Positions 34,619 through 44,038 of a stretch of DNA of 64,000 nucleotides are shown here, piece after piece. The notes beneath the pieces were generated by a model. The model had not been told where the DNA came from. It saw only the letters and a list, made by a program, of their open reading frames with translations, and did no database searches. Both the position numbers and the translations under genes were made by a program. Source of the stretch: Fictibacillus terranigra (GTDB taxonomy: Bacteria; Bacillota; Bacilli; Bacillales; Fictibacillaceae); contig NZ_JAUHLN010000004.1 of the NCBI RefSeq assembly GCF_030412265.1, positions 343,876-407,875 on the forward strand, read 5' to 3'. How positions within the stretch are numbered: position 1 is the first letter of the stretch; each line of letters opens with the position of its first letter.

Positions 34619-34873
34619 ATGGAGGATAGATTTGACCGGCTTTCCCGTAATTTATTAGAGAAGAATCAAAACTTAACCTATGAGGAAGCGAGAGGCTGGA
34701 TCGAAGGGCTCTGGGAGGACTTTGAGGCAACAAGAGCTAAAGCGGGGTATGAATATGGGGGCAAAAACCGGACAGAAGAAATGGTCGTTCAGTGGATCAA
34801 GAGCTACGGACCCAAACTGCATGAATACGAAACGATGAATCCGAAATTCCAACACTTGAAGAAAAAGCGATAA
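34619..34873 (+). CDS. yfhJ: YfhJ family protein (WVELL-type)
   Basis: The 84-residue product matches the YfhJ family: DRFDRLSRNLLEKNQNLTYEEARGWIEGLWEDFEATRAKAG and EMVVQWIKSYGPKLHEY. WIEGLWEDFE corresponds to the WVELLWEDFE motif that names the family. It is a small helical cytosolic protein of unknown function. I choose ATG 34619, 8 bases after AAGGAGG; the earlier in-frame ATG 34598 lies before that site. Confidence 0.88.
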   Translation: MEDRFDRLSRNLLEKNQNLTYEEARGWIEGLWEDFEATRAKAGYEYGGKNRTEEMVVQWIKSYGPKLHEYETMNPKFQHLKKKR

Positions 34874-34916
34874 AAAAAGTGATGAAGGTATTTATTCCTT
34901 CATCACTCATTTTTTA
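34872..34916. terminator. Bidirectional terminator, yfhJ and yfhP
   Basis: AGTGATGAAGG (34879-34889) pairs with CCTTCATCACT (34897-34907) and T/A-rich tails lie on both sides. Confidence 0.85.
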
Positions 34917-35901
34917 GCAGCTTGGATGGAGTGAAGTCCATCTTTTTCCGAAGCCGATCCTCACTGTACACCCAGCCGGTATAGGAGGTTATGATTTCTA
35001 GATCCTCATCCAGCTGGACCAGGGCAACGAATGGATAATGTCCCTTGCTCCTATAGCGGAGGTCGATAAATCGCACTTCATGGCCGTGATTGTTCTTTTC
35101 TACTTCCCACCTGTAAACCGGAGAGAAGGAGAGAAACGCTGAAATATTTTTGTCCTTTTTCGCAGCGTGAATCACATCAGTTTCAGGAACTTCTACCCGG
35201 TCAAACGTGTCAAGAACCTTCAGCCGGCCTTGTTTAATATTGGCGACGAAAAATTGATGCTTTGTTTTTATGGCAAGATGATATTGGCTCCATTTTAATG
35301 TGGGTGAAGCGATGACTTCAATCGTTTCCGGTATATTCCTCCGTACGATCTGTGCGATTCTGTACCTGTTCCAGATCCTGAGAAGGTAGTAGCCTGCCAT
35401 AATGATATATACAGCGGCAAATGCGTTTCCGGGATCAAAGCCGACATACCAGAACAGCAGTCCCGCAATATGAATGAAAAAAATAAATGGATCAAAAATG
35501 CTGATCACGCCAAGTGCTACCCATTTTTTGGAGAAGGGATAAAGGGCTTGCGTGCCGTAAGCATTGAATATATCAACAAAGACATGCAAAAATACGGCCA
35601 AGGATGTCCACAGCCATAAGTGAAGACCGTTTGCGGATGGGACAAACATATAAATAATCAGTGAGACCAAGGCCGGCCATATAAAAAGGGCTGGAACAGA
35701 ATGAGTTATTCCTCTGTGGTTTCGAATATAGACGGCATTGTTTCTTAATTTTAAAATAGTATCAAAATCGGGTGCTTGTGAACCAACCAATGTACCGAGC
35801 AGTACTGCATGGGCGGTTATTGGATCTGCTGAAACAGCCGGATCGAGCATGGCTAATCCGCCGAGTCCTAATCCCATTACGACATGGGTTCCAGTATCCA
35901 A
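34903..35901 (-). CDS. yfhP: YfhP-like membrane-bound metal-dependent hydrolase (DUF457)
   Basis: The 332-residue protein starts with the DUF457/YdjM pattern DTGTHVVMGLGLGGLA, then LVGSQAPDFDTILKLRNNAVYIRNHRGITHSVPALF, which holds the His/Asp set of the family. Four to five membrane helices follow, and a C-terminal soluble beta domain (about 200-330). Related LexA-regulated YdjM proteins act at membranes; the B. subtilis gene yfhP is linked to surfactin/regulation reports but is not well understood. I choose TTG 35901, 8 bases after AGGAGG, which gives the usual MDTGTH start. Confidence 0.87.
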   Translation of the reverse strand: MDTGTHVVMGLGLGGLAMLDPAVSADPITAHAVLLGTLVGSQAPDFDTILKLRNNAVYIRNHRGITHSVPALFIWPALVSLIIYMFVPSANGLHLWLWTSLAVFLHVFVDIFNAYGTQALYPFSKKWVALGVISIFDPFIFFIHIAGLLFWYVGFDPGNAFAAVYIIMAGYYLLRIWNRYRIAQIVRRNIPETIEVIASPTLKWSQYHLAIKTKHQFFVANIKQGRLKVLDTFDRVEVPETDVIHAAKKDKNISAFLSFSPVYRWEVEKNNHGHEVRFIDLRYRSKGHYPFVALVQLDEDLEIITSYTGWVYSEDRLRKKMDFTPSKLLKNE

Positions 35902-35964
35902 TACACACACCTCCTAACTTTTATTAAAATGATGACCAAAATTTTCTAATTTGGAGGATCAATC

Positions 35965-36276
35965 ATGAATCAAAAATTAACGGTTTTCATTGAGTATAAA
36001 GTAAAACCGGGCATAATTGAACAATATGAACATCAAATGCAAAATGTGCTAGTTGAATTAAAGAAAGACGGAGCCGGCAATATCTCCTGGCTAAAAGCGT
36101 TGGATCAAGACGCTCTCTATGTTGAAAGCTTTGATGTTGGCAGTCGTGATTCCTATCAATCATTAAAGCAGCTCAGGCTCTCAGAAAGCCATCCGGTTTA
36201 TGGCCCGCTTGAGAAGTTCATTTCAGGCGGAATGGCCAAACTCCATTGCTGGGCATTTGAAAAGAAAGGTGAGTAG
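35965..36276 (+). CDS. Dimeric alpha-beta barrel (ABM/NIPSNAP-like) protein
   Basis: The 103-residue protein has the beta-alpha-beta pattern of antibiotic-biosynthesis-monooxygenase-like barrels: [45 protein letters not shown] and [25 protein letters not shown]. No active-site signature is recognisable. ATG 35965 follows TGGAGG. The stop is 4 bases before the mutY start, so it belongs to the mutY-SDR operon. Confidence 0.65.
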   Translation: MNQKLTVFIEYKVKPGIIEQYEHQMQNVLVELKKDGAGNISWLKALDQDALYVESFDVGSRDSYQSLKQLRLSESHPVYGPLEKFISGGMAKLHCWAFEKKGE

Positions 36277-36280
36277 CACG

Positions 36281-37378
36281 TTGAATCGTTCTGAAGATTA
36301 TATTCAAGACTTTCCCGTTCAAGGCTTTCAGCAGGATCTGATTAACTGGTACATAGAGAATCAGCGTGATCTCCCTTGGAGGTTGAATCAAGATCCCTAT
36401 AGAGTATGGGTTTCTGAAATCATGCTGCAGCAAACCCGCGTAGATACGGTCATTCCATATTTTAACCGGTTCCTGTCGTTATTTCCCACCCTTAAAGATC
36501 TGGCTGAAGCAGAGGAAGAAAAGGTATTAAAGGCATGGGAGGGTTTAGGTTATTATTCCCGCGTTCGTAATTTGCAAACCGCAGTAAAAGAAGTGGCTGA
36601 GCAATACGGCGGAATCGTGCCCGATACAGCCGAGGAAATATCAAAGCTAAAAGGGGTAGGCCCTTATACGGCGGGAGCCATATTAAGTATTGCTTATGGA
36701 GTGCCTGAGCCAGCGGTCGATGGAAATGTCATGCGCGTCCTCTCCAGGGTACTGCTCATCTATGACGATATTGGAAAAGCCAAAACTAGAATATTGTTTG
36801 AAGATGCCGTACGGACTTTGATATCAAAAGAAGATCCTTCTTCGTTTAATCAAGCGATGATGGAGCTGGGAGCTCTTATCTGCACACCAAAATCACCAGC
36901 ATGCCTGATCTGCCCTGTCCAGGATCACTGCAGGGCTTTTGATCAAGGCAGACAGAAAGAACTTCCAGTAAAAGAAAAAAAGACAAAAGTGAAACACGTT
37001 GATATGGCTGCTGTTATTTTACGCAATCATGAAGGAAAGTTTTTAATTCATAAAAGACCAAAAGAAGGGCTCCTTGCTAACCTATGGGAATTCCCGAACA
37101 TCCCGGTCAAAAAAAGGGGAGTAAGTGAAAAAGAAGACCTGAAGGTTTTTCTTCAAGCCGAATGGGGTATTTCAGCTGCTGTCGGCGATCATGTAAGTAA
37201 CATTGAACATGTATTTTCTCATTTAAAATGGGACATACAGCTTTTTGAAGGACACTGCAGCAATAAAACAATAGAGGCATGTGATTTAAAGTGGGTGACG
37301 CTTGAAGAAATGGAAACCTATCCCTTCCCTGTATCTCACCAGAAAATCAAAAAAATGGCAAAAGAGGTGACAGCATGA
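36281..37378 (+). CDS. mutY: A/G-specific adenine glycosylase MutY
   Basis: The 365-residue enzyme removes adenine opposite 8-oxoguanine. It shows the catalytic Glu in [11 protein letters not shown], the helix-hairpin-helix [13 protein letters not shown], the catalytic Asp in [11 protein letters not shown], and the [4Fe-4S] ligands C-x6-C-x2-C-x5-C in [20 protein letters not shown]-terminal Nudix-like domain (about 230-365) recognises 8-oxoG. I choose TTG 36281 behind AAAGGTGAG; upstream frames overlap the previous gene. The stop overlaps the next SDR start by 4 bases, so translation is coupled. Confidence 0.93.
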   Translation: MNRSEDYIQDFPVQGFQQDLINWYIENQRDLPWRLNQDPYRVWVSEIMLQQTRVDTVIPYFNRFLSLFPTLKDLAEAEEEKVLKAWEGLGYYSRVRNLQTAVKEVAEQYGGIVPDTAEEISKLKGVGPYTAGAILSIAYGVPEPAVDGNVMRVLSRVLLIYDDIGKAKTRILFEDAVRTLISKEDPSSFNQAMMELGALICTPKSPACLICPVQDHCRAFDQGRQKELPVKEKKTKVKHVDMAAVILRNHEGKFLIHKRPKEGLLANLWEFPNIPVKKRGVSEKEDLKVFLQAEWGISAAVGDHVSNIEHVFSHLKWDIQLFEGHCSNKTIEACDLKWVTLEEMETYPFPVSHQKIKKMAKEVTA

Positions 37379-38136
37379 ATTTATATTTGGAAAATAAACG
37401 AGTACTGATAACTGGAGGTTCTAAAGGTTTGGGCAAGGGCATCGCCAAGCTGTTTATGGAAGAAGGTGCTTCTGTAGGCATCTGCGGACGCAGCCAGGAA
37501 GCCCTTGAACATACAAGAGCTGAGTTGGGCAGCGAACTTCTCATCCTTCAAGGAGATGTTACTTCCCGGGAGGACAGGGAGCGGATCCTCCGAGAATTCA
37601 CGGAGGAATATGGCGGCATTGACATATTGGTAAATAATGCTGGCGGCAGCAATGGATCGGCAGTATTGGAAACGAGTATGGAGGAGTTTGAGGAGGCCTT
37701 TCACTTGAATTACCTGTCAGCTGTCGGAATGAGCAAGCTTGCAGCTGAACATATGATAAAAAATGAGAAGGGAACCATCATTAATATTTCTTCTATCTTT
37801 GGAAGGGAGTCTGGGGGTAAGCCAACCTACAATGCCAGCAAAGCTGCGCTCATTTCCTTTACGAAGTCGTTTGCCGATGAGATGATCCGGCATGGCGTCC
37901 GGGTAAGCGGAGTTGCCCCTGGGTCAGTTCTTCATCCTACAGGAAATTGGCAGAAGCGGTTGCAGGAAAACCCGGATCAGATCAACCAGTATGTCCAGCA
38001 AAACATCCCTGCACAGCGGTTCGGAACGGTCGAAGAAATCGCAAACACGGTGGTGTTTCTCTCCTCAGAACGGGCATCGTGGGTCGTGGGAGCTACACTA
38101 AACGTTGATGGCGGACAATCCTATAGTAATTTTTAA
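37375..38136 (+). CDS. SDR family oxidoreductase (YfhR position)
   Basis: The 253-residue classical SDR has [12 protein letters not shown] (cofactor), [34 protein letters not shown] (catalytic Tyr/Lys) and the C-terminal [36 protein letters not shown] common in 3-oxoacyl-ACP reductase-like enzymes. It overlaps mutY by 4 bases. From memory, B. subtilis has yfhR near this point; I do not transfer that name as a symbol. Substrate unknown. Confidence 0.87.
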   Translation: MNLYLENKRVLITGGSKGLGKGIAKLFMEEGASVGICGRSQEALEHTRAELGSELLILQGDVTSREDRERILREFTEEYGGIDILVNNAGGSNGSAVLETSMEEFEEAFHLNYLSAVGMSKLAAEHMIKNEKGTIINISSIFGRESGGKPTYNASKAALISFTKSFADEMIRHGVRVSGVAPGSVLHPTGNWQKRLQENPDQINQYVQQNIPAQRFGTVEEIANTVVFLSSERASWVVGATLNVDGGQSYSNF

Positions 38137-38151
38137 TGGAAAAATACAAAT

Positions 38152-38182
38152 GCTGAGCCTCGATTAAAGGCTCAGCTTTTTT
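38152..38182. terminator. Bidirectional terminator, SDR and YfhS-like gene
   Basis: GCTGAGCCT (38152-38160) and AGGCTCAGC (38168-38176), then six T; the A-rich left flank serves the opposite strand. Confidence 0.9.
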
Positions 38183-38405
38183 AATCCGCTTTCGTGGTCG
38201 TTCCTTTTGCCCAGCTGGCTTCATCCCTGGATAGCCCGCCTCTGGCTTCAATTTCCTGAATAATTTCACGATGTATGATTGTACCTTCTTCATTCAGGTA
38301 AGGCGCAATTTGCTGGAAAGACTGGTGAAAATATGCCAACTCACTGTCTTTCCATTCGTTTTTTGCAATCATATCCAACTCTGTCATATCTCTTCCTACG
38401 TACAT
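38181..38405 (-). CDS. yfhS: YfhS-like small cytosolic protein (74 aa)
   Basis: The product is acidic and helical: DMIAKNEWKDSELAYFHQSFQQIAPYLNEEGTIIHREIIQEIEARGGL. Position between the SDR gene and sspE and general pattern fit YfhS of bacilli, recalled from memory rather than searched. ATG 38405 follows GGGAGGTCG by 5-8 bases. Function unknown. Confidence 0.65.
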   Translation of the reverse strand: MYVGRDMTELDMIAKNEWKDSELAYFHQSFQQIAPYLNEEGTIIHREIIQEIEARGGLSRDEASWAKGTTTKAD

Positions 38406-38431
38406 CAGATCGACCTCCCATTGCGTTTATA

Positions 38432-38444
38432 GGTGCCAGGCACC
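38432..38444. repeat. Dispersed palindrome GGTGCCAGGCACC (copy 1)
   Basis: A 13-base palindrome, repeated with the inverted centre at 55106-55118. The same short palindrome is scattered through intergenic DNA of many Bacillaceae, as I recall. It lies 27 bases upstream of the YfhS-like start. Confidence 0.55.
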
Positions 38445-38598
38445 GAAAAAGAATCGTTTTTAGTGTCTGAAACCATTTGCAATCCTATACCCTGTCTTAT
38501 GAGCCGGCAACCATTGAAAATATGCAAGAAAAAATTATTTTTTGTTCACATAAAACCAAATGCAGCGGGTTAAATTAATTTTTGTGGAGGTGATACAC

Positions 38599-38805
38599 AT
38601 GGACAACCAGTCAAAAACTAACGCACAACAAGTTAGACGCCAAAACCAACAGTCTCAAGCTTCTAAAGCTGGACAAGCTGGACAAGCTGGTCAATCTGGC
38701 CAATTCGGGACTGAGTTTGCAAGCGAAACGAACGTTCAGCAAGTTCGTCAACAAAACGCTCAATCTCAGCAAAAAAAAGGCCAAGGTAGCCAAAACCAAC
38801 AGTAA
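38599..38805 (+). CDS. sspE: Gamma-type small acid-soluble spore protein SspE
   Basis: The 68-residue protein is extremely rich in Gln, Asn, Ser and Ala and carries the two gamma-SASP repeats around NAQQVRRQNQQSQ and NVQQVRQQNAQSQ, separated by the GPR-protease-like site TEFASET. It is an amino-acid reserve of the forespore. ATG 38599 follows GGAGGTGAT. A terminator follows. The -10/-35 of the forespore promoter could not be placed with confidence. Confidence 0.92.
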   Translation: MDNQSKTNAQQVRRQNQQSQASKAGQAGQAGQSGQFGTEFASETNVQQVRQQNAQSQQKKGQGSQNQQ

Positions 38806-38820
38806 CCCTCTATCCGAAAT

Positions 38821-38850
38821 GCTCCCTGCTCTACGCAGGGGGCATTTTTG
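38821..38850 (+). terminator. Terminator of sspE
   Basis: GCTCCCTGC and GCAGGGGGC pair over nine positions with one wobble, followed by ATTTTTGG. Confidence 0.8.
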
Positions 38851-38962
38851 GTTTGCGCAAATTCAATAAGGTTTCCAGGATACATACTAAGGGAAAAAGA
38901 AGAAGGACTATGGAAATTGAAAAAATGGGCGAGCTTTTTTTCAATAAACAGGGTAACTATCA

Positions 38963-38991
38963 TTTCCAAACTATTCTTAAAACGATATAAT
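38963..38991 (+). promoter_or_regulatory. Promoter of ygaC with a ~200-base leader
   Basis: TTTCCA (38963-38968), 17 bases, TATAAT (38986-38991). The stretch 38851-39199 holds no convincing gene; from this promoter about 200 bases of leader would precede ygaC. I see no known riboswitch in it. Confidence 0.5.
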
Positions 38992-39199
38992 ATAGGAGAG
39001 AAAATAACGTAAAGTAACTGTTTCTTGGGGATGATGAAGGCCGGGCAGGGCTAGAATAGTGATGAGACGATACAATGAACGTTTTTTTGTACAACGAAGC
39101 TGGTGAATTACCTAAATGATCTTATTTTAATTGGAAAGGAGTTTCGCACATACCTGGTAACCCATTGGCTTCCGGAAATGCGAAGGAAAGGAGAGGCAT

Positions 39200-39727
39200 A
39201 TGAGTTTTCCCACACCCGGAAGTATTATCGATATACAAAGCTATAAACATAACGGATCACTCCATCGCACCTGGGAAGATACGGTTATCCTCAAGGGGAG
39301 TTCGTCTGTAGTTATAGCAGGAAATGATCGTATCCTTGTAACAGAATCAGATGGCAGGCAATGGCGAACGAGAGAGCCTGCGATCTGCTATTTCAACTCT
39401 AAGCAATGGTTTAATGTAATCGGCATGATTCGTCAGGATGGATTTTATTATTACTGCAATCTAGGCACACCCTATATCTGGGATAATGAAGCCCTTAAAT
39501 ATATCGATTATGATCTGGATATAAAGGTTTTTCCAGACATGTCATATATTTTATTAGATGAAGATGAATACAGCCTGCATAGGCAGATAATGAATTATCC
39601 CCATGAACTCGATTACATTATAAAAAAGAATTTGAATGAGTTAATATCTATGATTAATCAAAGAAAAGGCCCATTCGAACCAGGCTTTATCGAGCAATGG
39701 TACGAGCGGTATTTGGAGTTTAGATAA
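39200..39727 (+). CDS. ntdP: Nucleoside tri-/diphosphate phosphatase (YgaC, DUF402)
   Basis: The 175-residue protein matches the YgaC/UPF0374 (DUF402) family: [79 protein letters not shown] and YILLDEDEY. Family members hydrolyse NTPs and NDPs using Asp/Glu-bound metal; the acidic residues around [10 protein letters not shown] and DEDEY fit that site. ATG 39200 follows AAAGGAGAGG. It is monocistronic, ending at a strong terminator. Confidence 0.92.
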   Translation: MSFPTPGSIIDIQSYKHNGSLHRTWEDTVILKGSSSVVIAGNDRILVTESDGRQWRTREPAICYFNSKQWFNVIGMIRQDGFYYYCNLGTPYIWDNEALKYIDYDLDIKVFPDMSYILLDEDEYSLHRQIMNYPHELDYIIKKNLNELISMINQRKGPFEPGFIEQWYERYLEFR

Positions 39728-39732
39728 GAAGG

Positions 39733-39766
39733 AACCTGTTGAATAATGGAGTTCAACAGGTTTTTC
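39733..39766 (+). terminator. Terminator of ygaC
   Basis: ACCTGTTGAA (39734-39743) and TTCAACAGGT (39752-39761), then TTTTTCT. Confidence 0.9.
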
Positions 39767-39839
39767 TGCAAATAATATAAAGTGAGCCGATAAAACGCCT
39801 GCACGGGAAAGTCTTAAATCGTCCCTATAAGAGGCGTTT

Positions 39840-40030
39840 TAAGCGTTTAAAGGTTCCTTCAAGATTGCTTGATCCAGCTTCAGGAGCTATCTAGGACGAA
39901 AAAAGGGTCGATTTTCGTCCCTCCTCGAGCGCTTCCCTCCTTCAATACAACACAAAAAGCGTGTTGTTCTTCAGGGTTTCCACCGCTTTCGGAGATAAAC
40001 AGCTCCTTCAGCATTTCATATAAGAGGGTG
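39840..40030. repeat. Probable degenerate dispersed intergenic repeat
   Basis: Text such as TTGATCCAGCTTCAGGAGCT, CTCCTCGAGCGCTTCCCTCC and AGGGTTTCCACCGCTTTCGG resembles a family of non-coding repeats common between genes in bacilli (CCAGCTTCAGCGCCTAG... type), recalled from memory. A hairpin GGACGAAAA/TTTTCGTCC lies inside. With the hairpin AAACGCCT/AGGCGTTT just before (39793-39840), it fills the gap between ygaC and ygaD. I see no gene in it. Confidence 0.4.
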
Positions 40031-40035
40031 TAATT

Positions 40036-41784
40036 TTGGATAGTATCAGAAGGTATCTGGGCTTTGTAAAGCCGTATAAAAAACAAATTGGATGGACGAT
40101 TGTCATAGGGATCTTAAAGTTTGGCATACCATTGCTCATCCCGCTGATTTTAAAATATGTTGTCGATAACATTATAAATGGCCATGGTTTGACGAGCGGA
40201 GAAAAACTTGGAAAGCTTCTTTGGCTGATGGGAGGCTCCTTCTTTATTTTTGGAGTGCTCCGGCCGCCGATCGAATACTACCGCCAATTTTACGCCCAGT
40301 GGGTCGGAAGCAAAATCCTTTACGATATCAGGGACAGGCTCTACGGGCATATTCAGCGGCTCTCCTTACGATTTTACTCCAATAATAAGTCGGGGGAAAT
40401 CATTTCAAGAGTCATCAATGATGTTGAGCAGACCAAGGATTTTGTTATTACCGGTCTGATGAACGTATGGCTTGATATGTTTACGATCGTGATAGCGATT
40501 GTGATCATGGCAACGATGGATGGGTGGCTGACGATCGTTGCTTTGGCGATGCTTCCGTTTTATGGACTCTCCGTCAAATTCTTTTATACAAGGCTTAGAG
40601 GGCTGACGAAACAGCGTTCCCAGGCGCTCGCTGAAGTGCAGGGTCATCTTCACGAACGGGTTCAGGGGATGTCCGTTATCAGAAGCTTTGCTCTGGAGGA
40701 TTATGAACAAGTTCAGTTTGATAAAAGGAACTCTCACTTTCTCAACAAAGCGATGGATCAGACCAACTGGAACGCTAAAACGTTTGCTGTGGTCAATACG
40801 ATTACAGACATCGCGCCTCTTCTTGTTATCGGTTTTGCTGCCTACAGGGCGATTGGAGGACATATATCGGTTGGGGAAGTTGTAGCGTTTGCCGGCTATA
40901 TGGACAGGCTTTATAATCCGCTCAGAAGGCTTGTCAATTCATCGACAACACTTACACAATCGCTCGCGTCCATGGACAGGGTATTCGAATTTATGGATGA
41001 GGAATATGATATTAAAGATCAGCCTGAGGCAAGGGAACTTAAGTATGTTAAGGGAGAGCTCTCTTTTAACGAAGTGTACTTCCGGTACAATGAGGATGAA
41101 CCCCACGTATTGAAAGGAATCAACCTTCATGTTGAACAAGGGCAGACCATCGCTCTTGTCGGGATGAGCGGAGGCGGGAAATCATCCCTGGTCAGTCTTA
41201 TTCCGAGGTTTTATGACGTGTCGAAGGGCAGTATCCTGCTTGACGGCGAGGATATACGCAGCTACAAGGTGCGGTCACTCAGGGATAAAATCGGAATGGT
41301 ATTACAGGATAACATTTTATTTAGTGAATCTGTCAAAGCCAATATCCTGATGGGAAACCCTGAAGCAACGGACGAAGAAGTGATGGCAGCGGCCAGAGCC
41401 GCAAATGCGCATGAGTTTATTATGAATCTGCCTGAAGGATACGATACGAAAATCGGTGAGCGGGGAGTTAAACTTTCAGGAGGACAAAAACAGCGGGTGG
41501 CGATTGCGCGAGTCTTTTTGAAGAATCCGCCGATTTTGATCCTTGATGAGGCTACCTCTGCTCTTGATCTGGAAAGTGAGCACCTGATTCAGGAATCTCT
41601 TGAAAAACTCGCGAAAGACCGTACGACATTTATTGTTGCACACCGGCTGGCGACCATCACTCATGCGGATCGTATCGTAGTTGTCGATAATGGTGAGATT
41701 GCAGAAAGCGGTACCCACTTGGAGCTAATGGAAAAAAGGGCAGTATACTATAACCTGTTTACAGTTCAGCAGCTTGGAGATTGA
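40036..41784 (+). CDS. ygaD: ABC transporter, fused permease/ATPase (YgaD-like)
   Basis: The 582-residue half-transporter has six membrane helices (about 20-290) and an ATPase domain: Walker [11 protein letters not shown]-loop MVLQDNILF, signature [15 protein letters not shown], Walker [13 protein letters not shown] and H-loop VAHRLAT. It dimerises for lipid or drug export. By order (ygaC, ygaD) it corresponds to YgaD of B. subtilis. The start is TTG 40036 behind GAGGGTG. A terminator follows; no partner gene is adjacent, so it is a homodimer candidate. Confidence 0.9.
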   Translation: MDSIRRYLGFVKPYKKQIGWTIVIGILKFGIPLLIPLILKYVVDNIINGHGLTSGEKLGKLLWLMGGSFFIFGVLRPPIEYYRQFYAQWVGSKILYDIRDRLYGHIQRLSLRFYSNNKSGEIISRVINDVEQTKDFVITGLMNVWLDMFTIVIAIVIMATMDGWLTIVALAMLPFYGLSVKFFYTRLRGLTKQRSQALAEVQGHLHERVQGMSVIRSFALEDYEQVQFDKRNSHFLNKAMDQTNWNAKTFAVVNTITDIAPLLVIGFAAYRAIGGHISVGEVVAFAGYMDRLYNPLRRLVNSSTTLTQSLASMDRVFEFMDEEYDIKDQPEARELKYVKGELSFNEVYFRYNEDEPHVLKGINLHVEQGQTIALVGMSGGGKSSLVSLIPRFYDVSKGSILLDGEDIRSYKVRSLRDKIGMVLQDNILFSESVKANILMGNPEATDEEVMAAARAANAHEFIMNLPEGYDTKIGERGVKLSGGQKQRVAIARVFLKNPPILILDEATSALDLESEHLIQESLEKLAKDRTTFIVAHRLATITHADRIVVVDNGEIAESGTHLELMEKRAVYYNLFTVQQLGD

Positions 41785-41828
41785 ATCTGGATAGGCAGAA
41801 AGTTGCAAAGCCAATCAAAGAATATGAA

Positions 41829-41868
41829 AAAAGAACGGGAGCATTGATGCGTCTCCGTTCTTTTTTGT
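41829..41868 (+). terminator. Terminator of ygaD
   Basis: AAGAACGGGAG and CTCCGTTCTT pair around a ten-base loop and are followed by TTTTTT. Confidence 0.85.
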
Positions 41869-42030
41869 GTTAAAAAAGACCTGCAAAACCTAGGAATCGA
41901 CATCATTATTTAAATTTTTTAGAAATTTTAATATTGTCAAATAATCAGACTAGTGTCATAATTTCAATAGAGTGTCCTACAAATTGTTTACGCTTCAAGT
42001 AAATGTCATCATGAAGAAAGGGGTGGGATA

Positions 42031-43035
42031 GTGAGCAGTCCAGTCTTGGAAGTAAAAGGATTAAGGACTTCTTTTCAGACGGATGATGGAGAAGTAACAG
42101 TTGTCAATCACATCGATTTTCAAGTCAATTCCGGGGAAGTGCTTGGAATTGTAGGAGAATCCGGTTGCGGCAAAAGTGTTACATCATTATCTGTCATGGG
42201 ACTCGTTCCTTCACCTGCGGGAAAAGTTGAAGGAGATATATTATTTAAAGGCGAAAATCTTACTTCAGTATCTGAAAAAAGGATGCGTGAAATCCGCGGA
42301 AATGAAATAGCCATGATTTTTCAGGAGCCGATGACCAGCCTGAACCCGGTATTTACTATCGGCAGCCAGTTGATCGAAGCTTTGCAAATACATAAGAAAT
42401 GGCCAAAAAAGAAGGCCTGGGCACATGCCATTGATATGCTGAAGATGGTTGGGCTTCCACGGGCAGAAGAACTGATGAAGGACTTTCCGCATCAGTTGTC
42501 AGGGGGGATGCGCCAGCGTGTCATGATTGCGATGGCGATGATCTGTTCCCCAAAACTTCTGATCGCCGATGAACCGACCACCGCACTGGATGTGACCATT
42601 CAAGCTCAGATTCTCGAGCTCATGAAAAAGCTGAATAACGAGACGGATACCGCCATCATGATGATTACCCATGACTTGGGCGTAGTGGCAGAAATGTGTC
42701 AGCGCGTCGTCGTCATGTATGCGGGTAAAGTCGTTGAAGAAGCGGATGTAAAAACGATTTTCACAAATCCGAAACACCCCTACACGGTCGGCTTGATTCA
42801 ATCCGTCCCCGATATGAGGGAGAAAAAAGACCGTCTTTATTCCATACCAGGAAATGTGCCGAAACCCGGATCTGTGAAAGAGGGATGCCAGTTTGCCCCA
42901 AGATGTGCACACGCCTATGAACGCTGTCTGAGCGAGACACCATCGCTGGATACCTTGGAAGGCGGCCAAAAGGTAAGATGCTGGTTGTATGAGGATCAGA
43001 AGGGGGTAGACATCGTTGGCAGAACCATTAGTTAA
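42031..43035 (+). CDS. appD: Oligopeptide ABC transporter ATPase, AppD/DppD type
   Basis: The 334-residue ATPase has Walker [11 protein letters not shown]-loop [14 protein letters not shown], signature [13 protein letters not shown], Walker [15 protein letters not shown] and the C-terminal Opp/Dpp extension with the Cys-rich [19 protein letters not shown] motif that binds an Fe-S cluster or zinc in DppD. The five-gene order D-F-A-B-C equals the B. subtilis app (oligopeptide) operon. Start GTG 42031 follows AAGGGGTGGG. It overlaps the next gene by 20 bases. Confidence 0.9.
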   Translation: MSSPVLEVKGLRTSFQTDDGEVTVVNHIDFQVNSGEVLGIVGESGCGKSVTSLSVMGLVPSPAGKVEGDILFKGENLTSVSEKRMREIRGNEIAMIFQEPMTSLNPVFTIGSQLIEALQIHKKWPKKKAWAHAIDMLKMVGLPRAEELMKDFPHQLSGGMRQRVMIAMAMICSPKLLIADEPTTALDVTIQAQILELMKKLNNETDTAIMMITHDLGVVAEMCQRVVVMYAGKVVEEADVKTIFTNPKHPYTVGLIQSVPDMREKKDRLYSIPGNVPKPGSVKEGCQFAPRCAHAYERCLSETPSLDTLEGGQKVRCWLYEDQKGVDIVGRTIS

Positions 43036-43981
43036 AGTTGAGAACTTAAAAAAACATTTTCCGATTAGAGGCGGTGTATTCGGCAAGACTGTCGGGGAAG
43101 TAAAAGCGGTTGACGGTGTGTCATTTACCATTCAAAAAGGCGAGACACTCGGACTTGTCGGGGAAAGCGGTTGCGGAAAATCCACCACCGGCCGGATGCT
43201 CCTCAGGCTACTCGAACCAAGTGACGGCAAAGTCTATTTCGAAGGGCAGGATGTGACCAAACTTTCTCCCAACGAAATGCGCAAAATGCGAAGAGAAATG
43301 CAAATGGTATTTCAGGATCCTTTTGCATCGCTCAATCCGAGGCATACCGTTGAAAAAATATTAGAAGAGCCGCTCATTGTCCATGGTGTAAAGGATTCGA
43401 AGGAGCGAAAGAAACGGGTTAAGGAGCTTCTTGAAGTTGTTGGGCTCAGCAGTTATCATGCGAAGCGCTATCCGCATCAGTTCAGCGGAGGACAAAGGCA
43501 GAGGATTGGAATCGCCCGGGCGCTGGCGGTTAATCCAAAGCTGATCATTGCGGATGAGCCGGTATCCGCTTTGGATGTATCGATTCAATCTCAGGTGCTG
43601 AACCTTCTGCAGGATCTGCAGGAAGAATTCGGACTTACCTATCTTTTTATCGCCCATGACCTTGGGGTCGTCAGGCACATCAGCGACAGGGTCGGTGTCA
43701 TGTATCTTGGGAGGATTGTAGAACTTTCAGACAGCGAACAGCTTTATGACAATCCGCTGCATCCCTACACACAAGCGTTGCTTTCTGCTGTACCGGTTCC
43801 GGATGTGGAAGTTACAAAGGAGCGCATCATCTTGAAAGGTGATGTCCCAAGCCCGTCCAACCCGCCAAAAGGCTGCGCGTTCCACACTCGCTGTCCTCAA
43901 GCAATGGATGTATGTGCCGCAGAGCGTCCGGTTTTTAAGGAAGCTGAGAAGGGCCATTACGTTGCCTGTCATCTTTATTGA
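43016..43981 (+). CDS. appF: Oligopeptide ABC transporter ATPase, AppF/DppF type
   Basis: The 321-residue ATPase has Walker [26 protein letters not shown], signature [13 protein letters not shown], Walker [15 protein letters not shown] and the C-terminal [12 protein letters not shown] motif. It pairs with AppD to power uptake. The start is TTG 43016, inside the end of appD, with a GGGGGT site; the overlap suggests coupled translation. Confidence 0.9.
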   Translation: MAEPLVKVENLKKHFPIRGGVFGKTVGEVKAVDGVSFTIQKGETLGLVGESGCGKSTTGRMLLRLLEPSDGKVYFEGQDVTKLSPNEMRKMRREMQMVFQDPFASLNPRHTVEKILEEPLIVHGVKDSKERKKRVKELLEVVGLSSYHAKRYPHQFSGGQRQRIGIARALAVNPKLIIADEPVSALDVSIQSQVLNLLQDLQEEFGLTYLFIAHDLGVVRHISDRVGVMYLGRIVELSDSEQLYDNPLHPYTQALLSAVPVPDVEVTKERIILKGDVPSPSNPPKGCAFHTRCPQAMDVCAAERPVFKEAEKGHYVACHLY

Positions 43982-44038
43982 TGGCAGCTCGTACACATAA
44001 ATAGAGGCAAAAATTCATATGAAAACGGGGGAAAGAAC

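Noticed and set aside
37375..38136. Enoyl-ACP reductase FabL
   Set aside because: FabL lies close by in B. subtilis, but this protein has the classical S-Y-K reductase pattern and a DGG ending, and does not carry the FabL sequence I remember.
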